Source: Mycoplasmopsis alligatoris A21JP2 (GTDB lineage Bacteria > Bacillota_I > Bacilli_A > Mycoplasmatales > Metamycoplasmataceae). From it: a stretch of DNA of 47,808 nt. A program made the position numbers and the translations under genes. Where the stretch lies: positions 1-47,808 of the forward strand of contig NZ_ADNC01000022.1 in assembly GCF_000178375.1 (NCBI RefSeq), written 5' to 3'. The notes beneath the pieces are model-generated. The model was not told the origin of the DNA. It made no database searches and was given only the letters and a program-made list of their open reading frames with translations. This document shows, piece after piece, positions 34,835 through 46,803 of this stretch. Each line of letters starts with the position of its first letter. Positions within the stretch are counted from its first letter, which is position 1.

Positions 34835-34840
34835 TAAAAT
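34835..34840 (+). promoter_or_regulatory. -10 box of a leaderless gene
   Basis: TAAAAT ends 7 nt before the ATG at 34847, with no Shine-Dalgarno. It is divergent from hrcA, and the CIRCE lies about 45 nt upstream. Confidence 0.5.
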
Positions 34841-34846
34841 ATTAGC

Positions 34847-35203
34847 ATGAATTTAGAACAAAAAGTGACAATATTTTTAGAAGCTACTAAAGAAATTACA
34901 AAAAATAACTCTAGTGTTACTTCATATTTAATTTTAGCTTTTGGGATTTGTTTTGTATTGTTAGGAATATTTATTTTTATGTTATATCCAAAACAAAAAC
35001 AAAAAATTAGAAAATATAAAGAAGAACAACTAAAAGTTTTTCATGAAAATAATCCAAAAAAGAAGAATTATAATTATGAATCAAGTGGACTCTTTATTCC
35101 GTCCTGAGAAAGAATGAAATTTAATTTACCTATATTTTTAGGTTTAACTTCTATTATTATTGGTGTTTTTATGATTGCTACTAAAATATTAAATTGAGTA
35201 TAG
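34847..35203 (+). CDS. Small two-helix membrane protein, unknown
   Basis: This 118-residue protein has a transmembrane helix at about residues 26-47, a basic Lys-rich loop (KQKQKIRKYKEEQLK), and a second helix at about 94-115. TGA codons (35105, 35195) are Trp. Both termini would lie on the same side, probably outside. No family is recognised. It is transcribed divergently from hrcA by a leaderless promoter and ends at a strong terminator. Confidence 0.6.
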
Positions 35204-35214
35204 ATATACTTTTT

Positions 35215-35263
35215 AAAGTTTACTTATGTATCTTGTATATAGGAGAATAAGTAAACTTTTTTT
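35215..35263 (+). terminator. Intrinsic terminator with long stem
   Basis: A perfect 13-bp stem AAAGTTTACTTAT / ATAAGTAAACTTT (35215-35227 and 35247-35259), a 19-nt loop and a T run, after the small membrane protein. Confidence 0.75.
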
Positions 35264-35378
35264 ATAAACTTTTGAAAAATAGTATTTTTAAAATTTTCAA
35301 AAATATTTAAAATATTTAAAAATATTATTAATATATATTTTATTTATCATATTTAAATTGTTTATAAATAAAGTGAAT

Positions 35379-35431
35379 TATAATTAAAAGGTTGAAAATC
35401 AACAATAATACTATATATACGAAAGGAAAAA
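35379..35431 (+). promoter_or_regulatory. PTS gene promoter with 5'-terminal hairpin
   Basis: TATAAT at 35379-35384 would start transcription near 35391, where GTTGA-AAA-TCAAC (35391-35403) forms a small hairpin. Shine-Dalgarno GAAAGG follows. The hairpin is too short to be a classic antiterminator target, but its place at the 5' end is like that of the GH2 gene. Confidence 0.4.
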
Positions 35432-37993
35432 ATGAACACACTTTCAAAAAAGTTTTCACAGCGTAGTGAAAAACAGAAAGCTAAAGATAACAGTGGTTCT
35501 GGAAAATGAAGAAAAATTCTTTCTAAAGTTTCTGGTGCATTTATGTTGCCTATTTCAATTATGGCAATCGCTGGTTTATTTTTAGGTGTTGGTGCTACTA
35601 TTGCAAGTAACGCTGGTGATAATGAAGGTTTAAAAGTTTTTGGTAACTTTATAAAAATGCTTGGTGAACCTGTATTTGCCGCATTACCGTTATTATTTGC
35701 AGCTGCCTTTGTAGTAGCCTTTACTGATGAAGCTGGTGTTGGAGTTTTTGCAACCATTGTTGCTTATCTAACATTTACAGCTTTACAATCGGTTTTCATA
35801 ACAGAATCATGAAAACCATTACTAGACGCTGCTGGTAACCCATTAAGAGAACAAGTTTACGATGCTAATTTAGGTAAATTTGTTGAAGGAGCAAATGATG
35901 CTCAAACATTAGAGGGTTATGTTGTCTTATTTGCGCAAGGAGGTAGAGATGCTGCTTCAATGAAGAACTTAGTTGGATCAACATTAGGTTTTAAAGCTCT
36001 ACAAACTTCTGCATTTGGAGGTATTGTAATTGGATTAATCGTACAATACTTATACAACAGATTCCACACAATTCAATTGCCTTCATTCTTGTCATTCTTT
36101 GGAGGTAAAAGATTCGTTTCAATTATTGCTATAGTTGCAATGATTCCTACAGCATTTATCTTCTTATTATTATGACCATGAATAGGAAAAGGATTAAATG
36201 CATTCGGAGGATACTTAGGGCAAGTTCCTTATGGATTCGAATCATTTATATTTGGATTTTTAGAAAGATCATTAGTACCATTTGGTCTACACCATGCTTT
36301 CTATGCTCCATTATGATACTCTCAAGCTGGAGGAGATTTAAATTCAGCACTTAAAACATTTATTGATGCTAACCCAACATTAGTACAAGGACAATCATTT
36401 AAAGATTTAGTTTCTGAAGTTTCAAGCAACATTAACTCATATACTGGTGATAGCTTAATGTCAATTAAATTAGTTGGATTCAAACACAATGAAATCTCAT
36501 ACACATTAAACGGAACTGAAGTTGTAAAACCTTTATTTGATTTTATAGCTCAAGATCTAGGTGTTAAAGTAGGACGTTTCTTAGATGGTAAATTCTCATT
36601 TATGATCTTTGGATTACCTGCTGCTGGTGTAGCTATGATATTAGCTGCTCCAAAAGAAAACAGAAAAATAGCAATTGGTGCTGTTGTACCAGCTGCTGTA
36701 ACATGTATGGTAACAGGAGTTACTGAACCTATTGAATTTACTTTCTTATTCTTAGCTCCATGATTATTCTGAGGATTCCACGCATTTATGTGTGCTGTAT
36801 CATTCATGTTAGCAAACTTATTACAAGTACATATTCCAATGGCATTTTCAGGTGGATTATTAGACTTAGTAATTTATGGAATTATACCTATGGTTAAAGG
36901 AACAAACTGATACTGAACATTTGCTGTTGGTGTAGTTTATGCTCCTATTTACTTCTTTGTATTCTACTTATGTATCAAATGATTCAATTTAGAAACACCA
37001 GGACGTGGAGAAAACACAAGATTATTCACAAAAGCTGATTACTTAAAACAAAAAGATTCAGATAAATCACAACCTACAAACTTAGGTAAAATCGATCCTA
37101 AAGCTTTAGCAGTAGTTCAAGCTTATGGTGGATTAGATAACATTACAGCATTTAACAACTGTGCATCACGTTTAAGATATGACGTTAAAGACGGATCATT
37201 AGTTGATGATAATGCACTTAAAGCTTCAGGAGCTGCCGGAGTTAAACACGAAGGTAATAAACACGTTCAAGCAATTTTTGGGCCAGTTTCTGAACAATTA
37301 AACGCTAAAATTAAATCTCAACGTCCATTAATTGCACAATGAGAAGCTGAAAACAAAAAAGCTACACCAGCTAAAGTTGAAGAAACTAAAGCTCCTGTAT
37401 CTGAGCCTGTTGTGGCAAAAGAAGAACCTAAAGTTGTTCCTGCACCTGTGCCTGCACCTGCAGTAGTAGAAGCTAAAAAACCTGAAGCACCAGTAACTAA
37501 ACCAAAAGTTGTTGCTAATGAAGAAGAAGGCGTTACTATTACAGCACCAGCTTGTGGTAGATATAAAACACTAGAATCATTAAACGACGGAGTTTTCTCA
37601 GAAAAAATGGTCGGTGAAGGATTTGTAGTTAAATTCTCAGCCCAAAAAGAAGCAAGAATTTATGCACCATTTGACGGACATGTTACAATGGTTTATGATA
37701 CAAAACACGCTTATGGATTAACTTCAAAAGATGGGCTACAAATGTTATTACATATTGGACTTGATACTGTTAAACTAAACGGTGAAGGATTTACTCCTTG
37801 AGTTAAAACAGGTCAAAGAGTTAGAGCTGGAGATATTCTAGCAACTATTGATATGGAATTACTAAAATCAAAACGTGTAGTAACAGATTTAGTTGCAGTT
37901 GTACTTCCTGAATCAGCTAAAACTAATGTTAAACCTCTTAAATTACACAAAGACGTAATTAGAGTTGCTACAAAAGTTGCAAAAATTTACTAA
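35432..37993 (+). CDS. ptsG: PTS system glucose-type IICBA component
   Basis: This 853-residue permease takes up and phosphorylates glucose or a close relative. The order is a IIC membrane domain (about 30-530, with FMLPISIMAIAGLFLGVG, GLHHAFYAPLWY and GVTEPIEFTFLFLAPW), then IIB with the phospho-cysteine C577 in NNCASRLRY. A Pro/Ala/Glu/Lys-rich linker of about 50 residues follows, then IIA with His759 (TKHAYG) and the phosphorylated His774 (LLHIGLDTVKLNGEGF). The 15-residue spacing equals that of H75/H90 in E. coli EIIA-Glc. Many TGA codons are Trp. Sugar specificity is inferred from family only. Confidence 0.93.
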
Positions 37994-38525
37994 TTAAATT
38001 TTGGATAGTGCTTGTCACTATCTTTTTATATCCCTTAAAAAAGGCAAAAAAAGTAGGCACCACCAATGTGATGCCTCATTATTATTTTTATTATAAGGTG
38101 CAAAAAAGGAAACAAATTCGTTATATTGAAACATACAATAAATAAAATAACTCTAAAAATTTGCAATAATCTATGATTATTAAGTAAAAAAATTAAAAAA
38201 TTGATATCGGGAACAGAAAATGAATGAATGAAATCTATTCCCAAATTAATTTTAACACTATGCAAAATTATTAACAAAAAAACTAATTTTTATATATTTA
38301 TAAACATTTCAATATTTTTTTAATTAAAAAGAAAAAAATTATTCTATATATAAATGTTTTCACAAAAATAAAAAATGTGTTTTTTTATATTTTTAATTTA
38401 AAAAATAAAACATGATTTTTTTAAAAAATACATTTTAGGCAAAAAAAGTCTATTTTTTTAAACTTTTCTTTAAATTTTCTAATTTCAATTGTTTAGTAAA
38501 AAAACAAAAGTGCTAAAATACAAAT
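37994..38525. other. Intergenic region with two hairpins
   Basis: GATAGTG-CTTGT-CACTATC plus T run (38004-38028) terminates ptsG. A second hairpin AGGCA-c-CAC-caat-GTG-a-TGCCT (38055-38076) is T-flanked on both strands. The rest to 38510 is very AT-rich; I see no convincing gene in it. It ends in the promoter of the first DUF31 lipoprotein. Confidence 0.6.
38509..38525 (+). promoter_or_regulatory. Extended -10 of leaderless DUF31 lipoprotein gene 1
   Basis: AAGTGCTAAAAT: the -10 TAAAAT is at 38514-38519 and the ATG begins 7 nt after its last base, so transcription should start at or next to the start codon. The same block recurs before copy 2. Confidence 0.6.
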
Positions 38526-41500
38526 ATGAAAAAGCAACTTATTATTAAAAAGAAATGACTAACAATTTTAAGCACACTTAGTGCTTTAACTGTTTTAACA
38601 ACGCTTTCTTGTTCATCAAAGGCAAAACAGAACGAAGAAGCAACAAACAATATTTCAAAAGACAGCAATTCAGATTCTTATTCAAATATCAAAAACAATA
38701 TCAATAACGAAAAACTTAATCAAATTAGTTTAAATTTAAGACAAGATGCGCAAATAGCTATTAAAAACTTTAACATTAAACTATTCTCTGGTTCTATTAC
38801 TAAAGATAATTTTTCTAACTACTTTACTTTCAACAATACCGATCAGTATGATTATGAAATTGAAAATATTAAGACAGATCCAAATAATAACAACAAGTTA
38901 AATTTTGATGTATTCGTATTTAATAAACAAAAAAGTGAAAAAGGTAAAATTACGCGTTCATTTAGTTTTGAAAACGATATACAAGAAATTATAAATGAAG
39001 AATCTAAAAAAGAAGAGTTTGAACACTATATAGAAATAAAAGATACAACTAAAAATCTTTATGCAGCTACTGAATTTTTTAAGAACAAAAATTATACAAA
39101 TTTAATTAGACCATTACATAGAAGATATTTTACATTTAGAATTAAAAATGTTACAAAAACTACTATGGACAAGGCAAACGTAGTTTTAGAAATGCTTTTA
39201 AATGATAAAATAGTTAAAGAATTTAGTGTTACAAGTAGCAACTGAAAAGGTCAAGAATTTTTAAACTTGTCAAATGATAAAAAAAGCAAGTATTTATTGG
39301 ATAAACATATTGCTAGATATAATGAACTTTTATCATTAAAAGATTTTAAGAAAAAAGCTCCAATAAATTATTCACCTAAAGATGTTGTACTAAGTGATAT
39401 TTTTAATATTGAACAAATTGACGGATATAAAATAGAAATAGAAAAAGTGTCTAACTCAGAAAACCTAGAAGCAGCTAAATTAAAATACAAATTTAAAATT
39501 ACTAATCTTAAAACTAATACAGTAACTTATTCTAATCCACACGAATTAGGAGGTTTTGCTAGACCAAATGATCCTACAAATTATGATGACTTTAATGATG
39601 AGTATTTTAAAACAACAAGTGATGAACAAAAAAATCAAGACAACACAAAGCTCCAAGAAGATGTCAAAAAAATCAATGGATATAATTTTAATTTAAGAAA
39701 AACTGGTGACTTTTCATATTTAGATCCAAGCTTTATGAACTCAAAAAACTTAAGATACTTTTTAGGGTTTACAGGGCCTGAACGAGTTGAAATAGAAGTT
39801 GAGGACGAAAATGGAGCAACAGGTAAGAAAAAAATTAAACCTTATAATTACGATAAAGACATTCAAATAGAAGGTGCTAATGAAAGTGGAGTGTCACTTT
39901 TAAAACTTCAGAATGATTACTTTTTTGCCTTTTATGATGTTAAAGCAAGCACTTCAAAAGATAATTATAAAACTCAAGGCGGAAATGACGAATTAACATT
40001 TAAGCTTGGTTTAATTAATAAAAAGAATCCAAAAATAAAAGCTCATACTAACACAATAAAGTTAGTTAATTTAAAAAATGAAGTTGCTGATAAATATTTT
40101 AGAATTGTTGATTTAAACAAAATAACATTAGATAATTTAGAAATAAAAAATTCAGAATTATCTAACATTAGTGTATCAGAATTAATTAGTAAAAATAATT
40201 CTCAAGATCTTATAAAAGTAAAGTATGATAAAAACCTTTTTAAATACAAAAAATATAATTTAAAAGAATCTAAATATATTGAAGACTTTAAAATAGTTGC
40301 TTCAAAAGAAATTAACGGAAATACCTACATACAATTGGGATTTGATAAAAACTGAAGTACAAAAAAAGATGAAGATAAACAAGAAAAATCATCAACTTGA
40401 ATAAAAATAAATGGTTTAAAAAATAATGATAAAAATGATTTAAAAATTAATTCTAACTATGAAATTTTAAAATCTTTAGGTATTAATTCTAATCTTCTTA
40501 AACTTCAGAATTCACAAAACGAATTTAGCAGATACAGAAAATTAGAATTCAGTTGAAAAAATGGTATTTGAAAAACAAATACAGATAAAAGTAAAATTGA
40601 ATATTTATTACCTAATGATCACTTTAAAGAAATTTTTGAAAATACTTCTTCTAATGTTTCTGAAAGATTGATACATTTAGATTTACCAATTTTTTTCAAT
40701 AATGGATTTAAATCATTTGAATTACAATTTTTAAATAAATCTGATAAATGAGCCTATGCAACAATTAATTATGACAAATTAAGAACTTCAAAAACTATAA
40801 CAATTTCAAATTTAAAGGCTAATGGTCAAGGGAATAAAAAAGATAATACAACAGAATTTAGCTTAAAAGCTACATTAAGGGATGATGGAATATTTATTGA
40901 AATAATTCCTTCATATCCAGGACTAAAATTCACTCAAAATTTATTTAAAGATGTTCTTAACGGTTATCCTAAAGACTTTAATTCAAATGAAGATGAAATT
41001 GACGAAACAAGAGTTAATAAAGACATAGCAATCTTTTATGATTCACATGCTACTAAAATTGCGCTAAGTTATAAAAATAATATTAAAAACGAAAACTTTA
41101 TTGACTATCAAACAAATATATTTGACTATGATAAAGTAACATTCACACAAGAAAACCAACCTTTTGTTACTAGAAATAAATATACAAATGAAAATATTTA
41201 TAAATTTAATTTTAACCAAAATGTACCATATAAATGAAGTGAAGGTTATAAAACTAATTTAGAAGTATTACACGATGACTATGACTTTAAAGAATTTAAT
41301 GATATAAAGGCTAGAGTTTTCCGTTCAGAAGGAACAACTGGTGGAACATTTACAATGTTTAAAAAATTAAACAACGATAAAAATGATTATAAATTCTATG
41401 TAATTACTAATGAGCATGTTGTTGAAGACCCTTTTGATATGTTAAATCGACCAACTAAATATTTAAAAAGAAGTCACTTATTAATGCACAATAATCACTT

Positions 41501-42155
41501 AACAAATGATTTATATAATGGTGAGAAATTTTATGAAGGACAATACAATTTAGAAACTTTAGGTTTAACTTCATTCTGATACAATAAACAAAACGATCCA
41601 AAACGTAATAATCACTATATAGATGTACATATCAGTATAGTAGATATTAAAAATATGATTAATGAAGCTAAAAATTCATCTAGACATGAAATGGCTGCTT
41701 GATTAGAAAACTGAATGAACTTAAAAGATTTAGATTTTTCATATGAAACTCTATATGAAAGTAAAAGTAAATCTCACTTAACATACGAATCACTTTATAG
41801 TGGATTTCCTCAAGGAAAACTTTATAGTTATATGCATACAAGACCTTGGGTAAATGAAAGTATTATGCAATTTTCAAAAGATGACTTTTTACCAGTTTTT
41901 AATAGACCAGGAAATAGTGGAACATCAGTATTTAATAATAATGGTCAATTATGATCGATTATAAATAGTGCTAATTTTGATGTTACAGGTGTTGCATACT
42001 TAATGAGCAATCCAAACGTAGATCATTACGGATCTAATGCAAATGGAAATCCTTTATTAAAAACTTATAAATACAGCGTTATAGCTCAATTATATAGAGC
42101 AAATGCTTATGATCCATATCAATTTAAGTTATTTGAAGAAAGTAAAGTAAAGTAA
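38526..42155 (+). CDS. DUF31/MIP-family serine protease lipoprotein, copy 1
   Basis: This 1209-residue surface lipoprotein (lipobox LTTLS-C, Cys near residue 29) is intact through many TGA codons. A long N-terminal region of about 870 residues holds a mycoplasma lipoprotein-17-like stretch (FNIKLFSGSITKDNFSNYFTF near 80). The C-terminal ~330 residues are a trypsin-like DUF31 peptidase: His964 in VITNEHVV, Asp1033 in HYIDVHISIVDI and Ser1131 in RPGNSGTSVFN. This family includes MIP, the mycoplasma immunoglobulin protease that works with the Ig-binding protein MIB. Ig cleavage is plausible but not shown by sequence. The N-terminal region is much longer than in ordinary MIP. It is followed by a tandem copy. 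Confidence 0.85.
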
Positions 42156-42220
42156 AAAAATAAACTTATTTACAATTGTAAGTAAGTTTTATTTTGCTTG
42201 TTCATAGGTAAATAAGTAAA
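42014..42220 (+). repeat. Near-identical 3' repeat, unit 1
   Basis: 207 bp covering the last ~46 codons of DUF31 copy 1, its terminator (stem AAACTTATTTAC / GTAAGTAAGTTT at 42162-42189) and 25 bp beyond. It matches 45934-46140 at all but one base (G at 42152 against A at 46072). Confidence 0.93.
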
Positions 42221-42384
42221 AATTAAAACATAAATAAAGTTTTTAATAATCATGTTTAAAATTTAATCTTTAAAAAGCAATAAATAGCAACTAAAATATT
42301 AAAAAAATAATAAAAATATAGAAAATTGAAAAAAATTTTGTAAAAAATTTAAAAAAACGTGTGCTTATTTCATAAAAAATGAAA

Positions 42385-42401
42385 AGTGCTAAAATATTAG
42401 T
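42385..42401 (+). promoter_or_regulatory. Extended -10 of leaderless DUF31 lipoprotein gene 2
   Basis: AAGTGCTAAAAT again, with TAAAAT at 42390-42395 and the ATG 7 nt later. No Shine-Dalgarno. The 200 bp upstream (42197-42384) is AT-rich with no gene. Confidence 0.6.
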
Positions 42402-45400
42402 ATGAAAAATAAGCTAAATATAAAAAAGAAATTAATTACTATTTTATGTTCTATGGGTGCATTAAGTGTTTTAACAACTCTTTCTTGTACTTCAAACTTA
42501 GTAAAAAATACAGATACAAATAATCAAATAGATAAAATAAATAGTCCCGATAAAGAAAACGAAAACAACAATCCTAACAATTCAACAATAGACAAGGATG
42601 ATAAACCTGAAGAAGTTGTAAATAAAATAATTGCTGAAGAAAAGTTAAAGAAAATAAACTTAAACTTAAGAGAAGATGCAAAAGTTGCAATAAAAAATTT
42701 TAATATAAAACTTTTTTCTGGATCAATAACAAAAGATAATTTTAATAATTATTTTACTTTTAATGATGAAGATAAATATGAATTTGAAATAAAAAATATC
42801 AACACAAGTTCTGAAGATAATAATAAATTAGAATTTAATGCAGAAGTTATTGATAAACAAAATAAAGAAAAAGGAACAATATCAAGGTCTTTTACATTTG
42901 AAAATGATATAAAAGATATAATTTCTGAAGAGTCAAAAAAAGAAGAATTAGAACATTATATAGATATTAAAAATACAACTAAAAATTTATATTCAGCATC
43001 AGAATTTTTTGATAACAAAAATTATGAAAATCTTATAAAACCGCTATATAAAAGATATTTTACATTTAGAATTAAAAACGTAGTTAGTTCAACACGTGAT
43101 AAAGCAACCCTTATTTTAGAAATGCTCCTAAACAATAAAGTTGTTAAGGAAATCACTGTAACAAGTAGCAATTGAAATGGTAAAGAATTTTTAAATTTAC
43201 CACATGAAGAAAAAAATAAATACATTTTAGACAATCATATATCTAGATACAATGAAATTTTATATTTAAAAGATTACAAGAAAAAAGTCCCTGTTAATTA
43301 TTCGCCTAAAAACGTTAATCTAAACGAAATATTTAACGTAGAACAAGTTGATGGTTATAAAATTGAACTTGAAAAAAATGAACAATCTGTAAATATAAAC
43401 GATGGAAGACTTAAATATAAATTTAAAATAACAGATTTAAAAACTAATGAAGTTACTTATTCAGAAGAACATGAGTTAGGAGGTTTTCAAAAAATTAATG
43501 ATCCGACTAATTATTCAGATTTTAATGACCAATATTTTACAACTGAAAAAGCCGATCAAAAAGGAAATGATTATAAAAATCTTGAAGATTTTTCTAAGAA
43601 AATCAACGGTTACAATTTCAAATTAAGAAAAACAGGTGATTTTTCTTACCTTGATCCTACTTACATGAACGAAAAAAATCTTAGATATTTTTTAGATTTT
43701 ACTGGTCCAGAAAAAGTCGAAAAAGAAGTTTCTAATAATATTAAACCATATAACTATGATGAAAAATACAAATTGATGGAGCTAAAATTAATAATGTTTC
43801 TCTATCAAAATTAAAAAACGAATACTTATTTGCTTTTTATGATGTAAAGGGATACACCAGTAATGAATCATTAAAAATACAAGGTGCATCAGATGAAATA
43901 AGCTTTAAGTTAGGTTTTATTAACAAAAAAAATCCTAAATTAAAGGGTCACACTGGTGAAATAAAATTAAGAAATCTTAAAAATGAAGTTGCTGATAAAT
44001 TTTTTAAAATAGAAGATTTAAATAAAATTACACATGAAAGTTTATACATTAATAAATCAGCATTAGCATCAATAAAACCTAGTGAATTAAAGTCAAAATT
44101 AAGTAATAAAGATTTAATAAAAGTAAAATATTCAAATAACCTCTATAAATTCAAAAAATATGAAATTGAAAATAAAGAATACTTAAAAATATTTAAAGTT
44201 GTTGATGTTAAAGAAGCTGATGACAAAAACGGATCCGCCTATATACAACTAGGATTTGATAAAGATTGAAATAGAAAAAATGATAAAAATAAAGATAATG
44301 TCGAACGATCATTTACTTGAATAAAAGTATCTGGTATGAAACAAGATAGTTCAATTAAAACAACAGATAAAAATAATTTTGATCTTTTAAACTCAATTGG
44401 ATTACCAGAACATTTATTAAAAATACAAAATTCTGAAAATGAATTTAGCAGATATAGAAAATTAGAATTTAGTTGAAAAAATGGTATTTGAAAAACCAAC
44501 ATTGACAAAACCAAAATTGAGTATCTATTTCCAAATGACCACTTTAAAGAAATTTTTGAAAATGATAAATCAAATGTTTCAGATAGATTTATTCATTTCG
44601 ACTTACCTATATTTTATAACAATAACTTAAAGAATTTTAAAAATGAATTTATGAGCAAAAACGAAAAATGAGCTCATGTTATATTAGATTATAGTAAGTT
44701 GAAAAATGAAAAAAGTTTAACATTTTCAAATTTAAAAGCAAAAGGGAAAGGTTTTAAAAAAGAAGCTGAAATAGATTTTACATTTAAAGCTACATTAAAT
44801 GAAAATGGAATTCATATTGAAATAACGCCAACAAATAAAGAATTAAAATTTACACAAAAATATGATAGCGATGTTATAAAAGGATATCCTAACAACTTTA
44901 ATTCTGAAAACGAAGAAATAGATGAAACAAAAGTTAATAAAGATATTGGAATTTATTATGATTCACATGCTACTAAAATTGCATTAAGTTATAAAAATAA
45001 TATTAAGAATGAGAATTTTTTAAATTATGAAACAAATGTTTTTGACTATAACAAAGTAACTTTTACTCAGGAAAATCAACCATTTATTATAAGAAACAAC
45101 TATACAGATGAAACATTTAATAAATTTAATTTTAATCAAAATGTACCATATAAATGAAGCCAAGGTTATAAAACAAATCTTGAAATTTTACACTATGATT
45201 ATGATTTTAAAGAATTTAATGAAGTAAAAGCAAGAGTATTCCGTTCAGAAGGAACATCTGGAGGAACATTCACAATGTTTAAAAAATTAAATGATGATAA
45301 AAATGATTACAAATTTTATGTAATAACAAATGAACATGTTGCGCGAGATTCGTTTGATATGTTAAACCAACCTACAAAATTTATGAGAAAAACGCATTTA

Positions 45401-46075
45401 TTGATGCACAATAATCATTTATCTAATGATTTATATAATGGTGAGAGATTCTATCAAGGTCAATATAATCTTGAGACATTATATCTAAACACATTTTGAT
45501 TTAACAAACAAAACGAGCCAGATAGAAATAATCACTATATCGATGCTCATATAAGCATTGTGGATATAAGACATATGATTAATGAAGCAAAAAATTCATC
45601 TAGACATGAAATGGCAGCATGATTAGAAAATTGAATGAATTTAAAAAATCTTGATTTTTCATATGAAACTTTTTATGAAAGTAAACATAAATCAAACTTA
45701 ACCTATGAATCACTTTATAGTGGTTTTCCAAAAAGTAAATTGTATAGTTACATGCATACAAGAGCGTTGGTTTATGACGAAACCATGGAATTTTATAAAG
45801 ACGAATTTTTACCAGTTTTTAATAGACCAGGTAACAGTGGAACTTCTATTTTTAACAATAATGGTCAATTGTGATCGATTATAAATAGTGCATATTTTGA
45901 TGTAGGAACTATTGCTTATTTAATGACTAATCAAAACGTAGATCATTACGGATCTAATGCAAATGGAAATCCTTTATTAAAAACTTATAAATACAGCGTT
46001 ATAGCTCAATTATATAGAGCAAATGCTTATGATCCATATCAATTTAAGTTATTTGAAGAAAGTAAAGTAAAATAA
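42402..46075 (+). pseudogene. DUF31/MIP-family serine protease lipoprotein, copy 2, frameshifted (possibly phase-variable)
   Basis: It is a paralogue of copy 1 along its full length (lipobox LTTLS-C). The frame breaks at an A5 run at 43762-43766: copy 1 alignment expects one more base (for example A6). Upstream the frame reads to a stop at 43812-43814, giving a 470-residue lipoprotein with no protease domain. Downstream the frame is open to 46075 and retains the triad motifs TNEHVARD, YIDAHISIVDI and RPGNSGTSIFN. With one added base the protein would be 1224 residues. The rest of the gene has no other defect, which fits a recent slip, phase variation, or a base-calling error in the run. Confidence 0.85.
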
Positions 46076-46140
46076 AAAAATAAACTTATTTACAATTGTA
46101 AGTAAGTTTTATTTTGCTTGTTCATAGGTAAATAAGTAAA
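45934..46140 (+). repeat. Near-identical 3' repeat, unit 2
   Basis: This is the second unit of the repeat at 42014-42220, offset by 3920 bp, with one mismatch. It includes the terminator stem of copy 2 (46082-46109). Similarity drops sharply just upstream (within the protease domain) and ends at 46140. Confidence 0.93.
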
Positions 46141-46158
46141 CTTAGACTAAATAATTAC

Positions 46159-46701
46159 TTATTTATTTTTAAATTCTCAATCATTTTTATTGTTTGAACT
46201 ATGATTATTTTTATATTTTTTATCTATATTTATTTCATATCTATCGCTGAGTGCTAAACTTCCTTTAGTAACTCTTTGTTGTTCAATTTCATCACTAAAT
46301 AATTTATCATAATCATGTTTAGAAAAATCTAAAAAAGAAAGTTTACGATACAGTTTATAACCTTCAAAAAAAACTCATAAATTTTTTTCTTTTTTATATT
46401 TTCAAACAAAATAGATTTTTAGACTTAACATATATAAAACTATTAATCCTAAAACTTCAATAATTACTAAAACAATAATACTTGTCATTAGAATATTCTT
46501 ATCATTAAATAATGTTTTATCAAATGGAGCGATATTTAAGAAAAAACTTATTAACAAATAAATCATTATCGCAATACCAAACAGTATTTTTCCTAACAGT
46601 GCAATAAATATCATATTTGAATTTTCAGCGCTTCGTACCGAGTTATAAAACTTCATCATATTTTGTTTATAAAATCTTTGTTTAAAATTTAAGTTGTTCA
46701 T
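46159..46701 (-). CDS. Membrane protein of unknown function
   Basis: This 180-residue protein has two hydrophobic helices, at about residues 31-55 and 69-94, then a hydrophilic charged C-terminal half of about 80 residues (KYKKEKNLW onward). Two TGA codons (46400, 46177) are Trp. The ATG at 46701 follows a TATAAT box by 7 nt with no Shine-Dalgarno, so it is leaderless. It is convergent with DUF31 copy 2 and divergent from the next gene. No family is recognised. Confidence 0.6.
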
Positions 46702-46707
46702 GAAAGT

Positions 46708-46713
46708 ATTATA
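46708..46713 (-). promoter_or_regulatory. -10 box of a leaderless gene
   Basis: TATAAT on the minus strand, exactly 7 nt before the ATG at 46701. The ~100-bp divergent intergenic region also carries a plus-strand TATAAT at 46786-46791. Confidence 0.55.
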
Positions 46714-46803
46714 TAAGAAAAAAATTTTAAAACTTTTTGATTTTAAAACATATTATGGTTGATGAATATGTTTAATATTATTTTGTATAATTTAAACAAT
46801 ATT

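Noticed and set aside
38035-38277. 80-residue minus-strand ORF between ptsG and the first DUF31 gene
   Set aside because: It has no ribosome site, no recognisable family, and overlaps the hairpin region; AT-rich non-coding DNA often gives such ORFs.
38090-38280. Possible decayed transposase fragment
   Set aside because: A short plus-strand stretch (VQKRKQIRYIETYNK) looks faintly gene-like, but it stops at once, lacks any catalytic motif and has no terminal repeats.
38491-38518. Possible third CIRCE before DUF31 copy 1
   Set aside because: Only the right half AAGTGCTAA matches; the nearest left-half-like TTAGTA gives a 6-nt spacer instead of 9, and GCTAAAAT serves as the -10 box.
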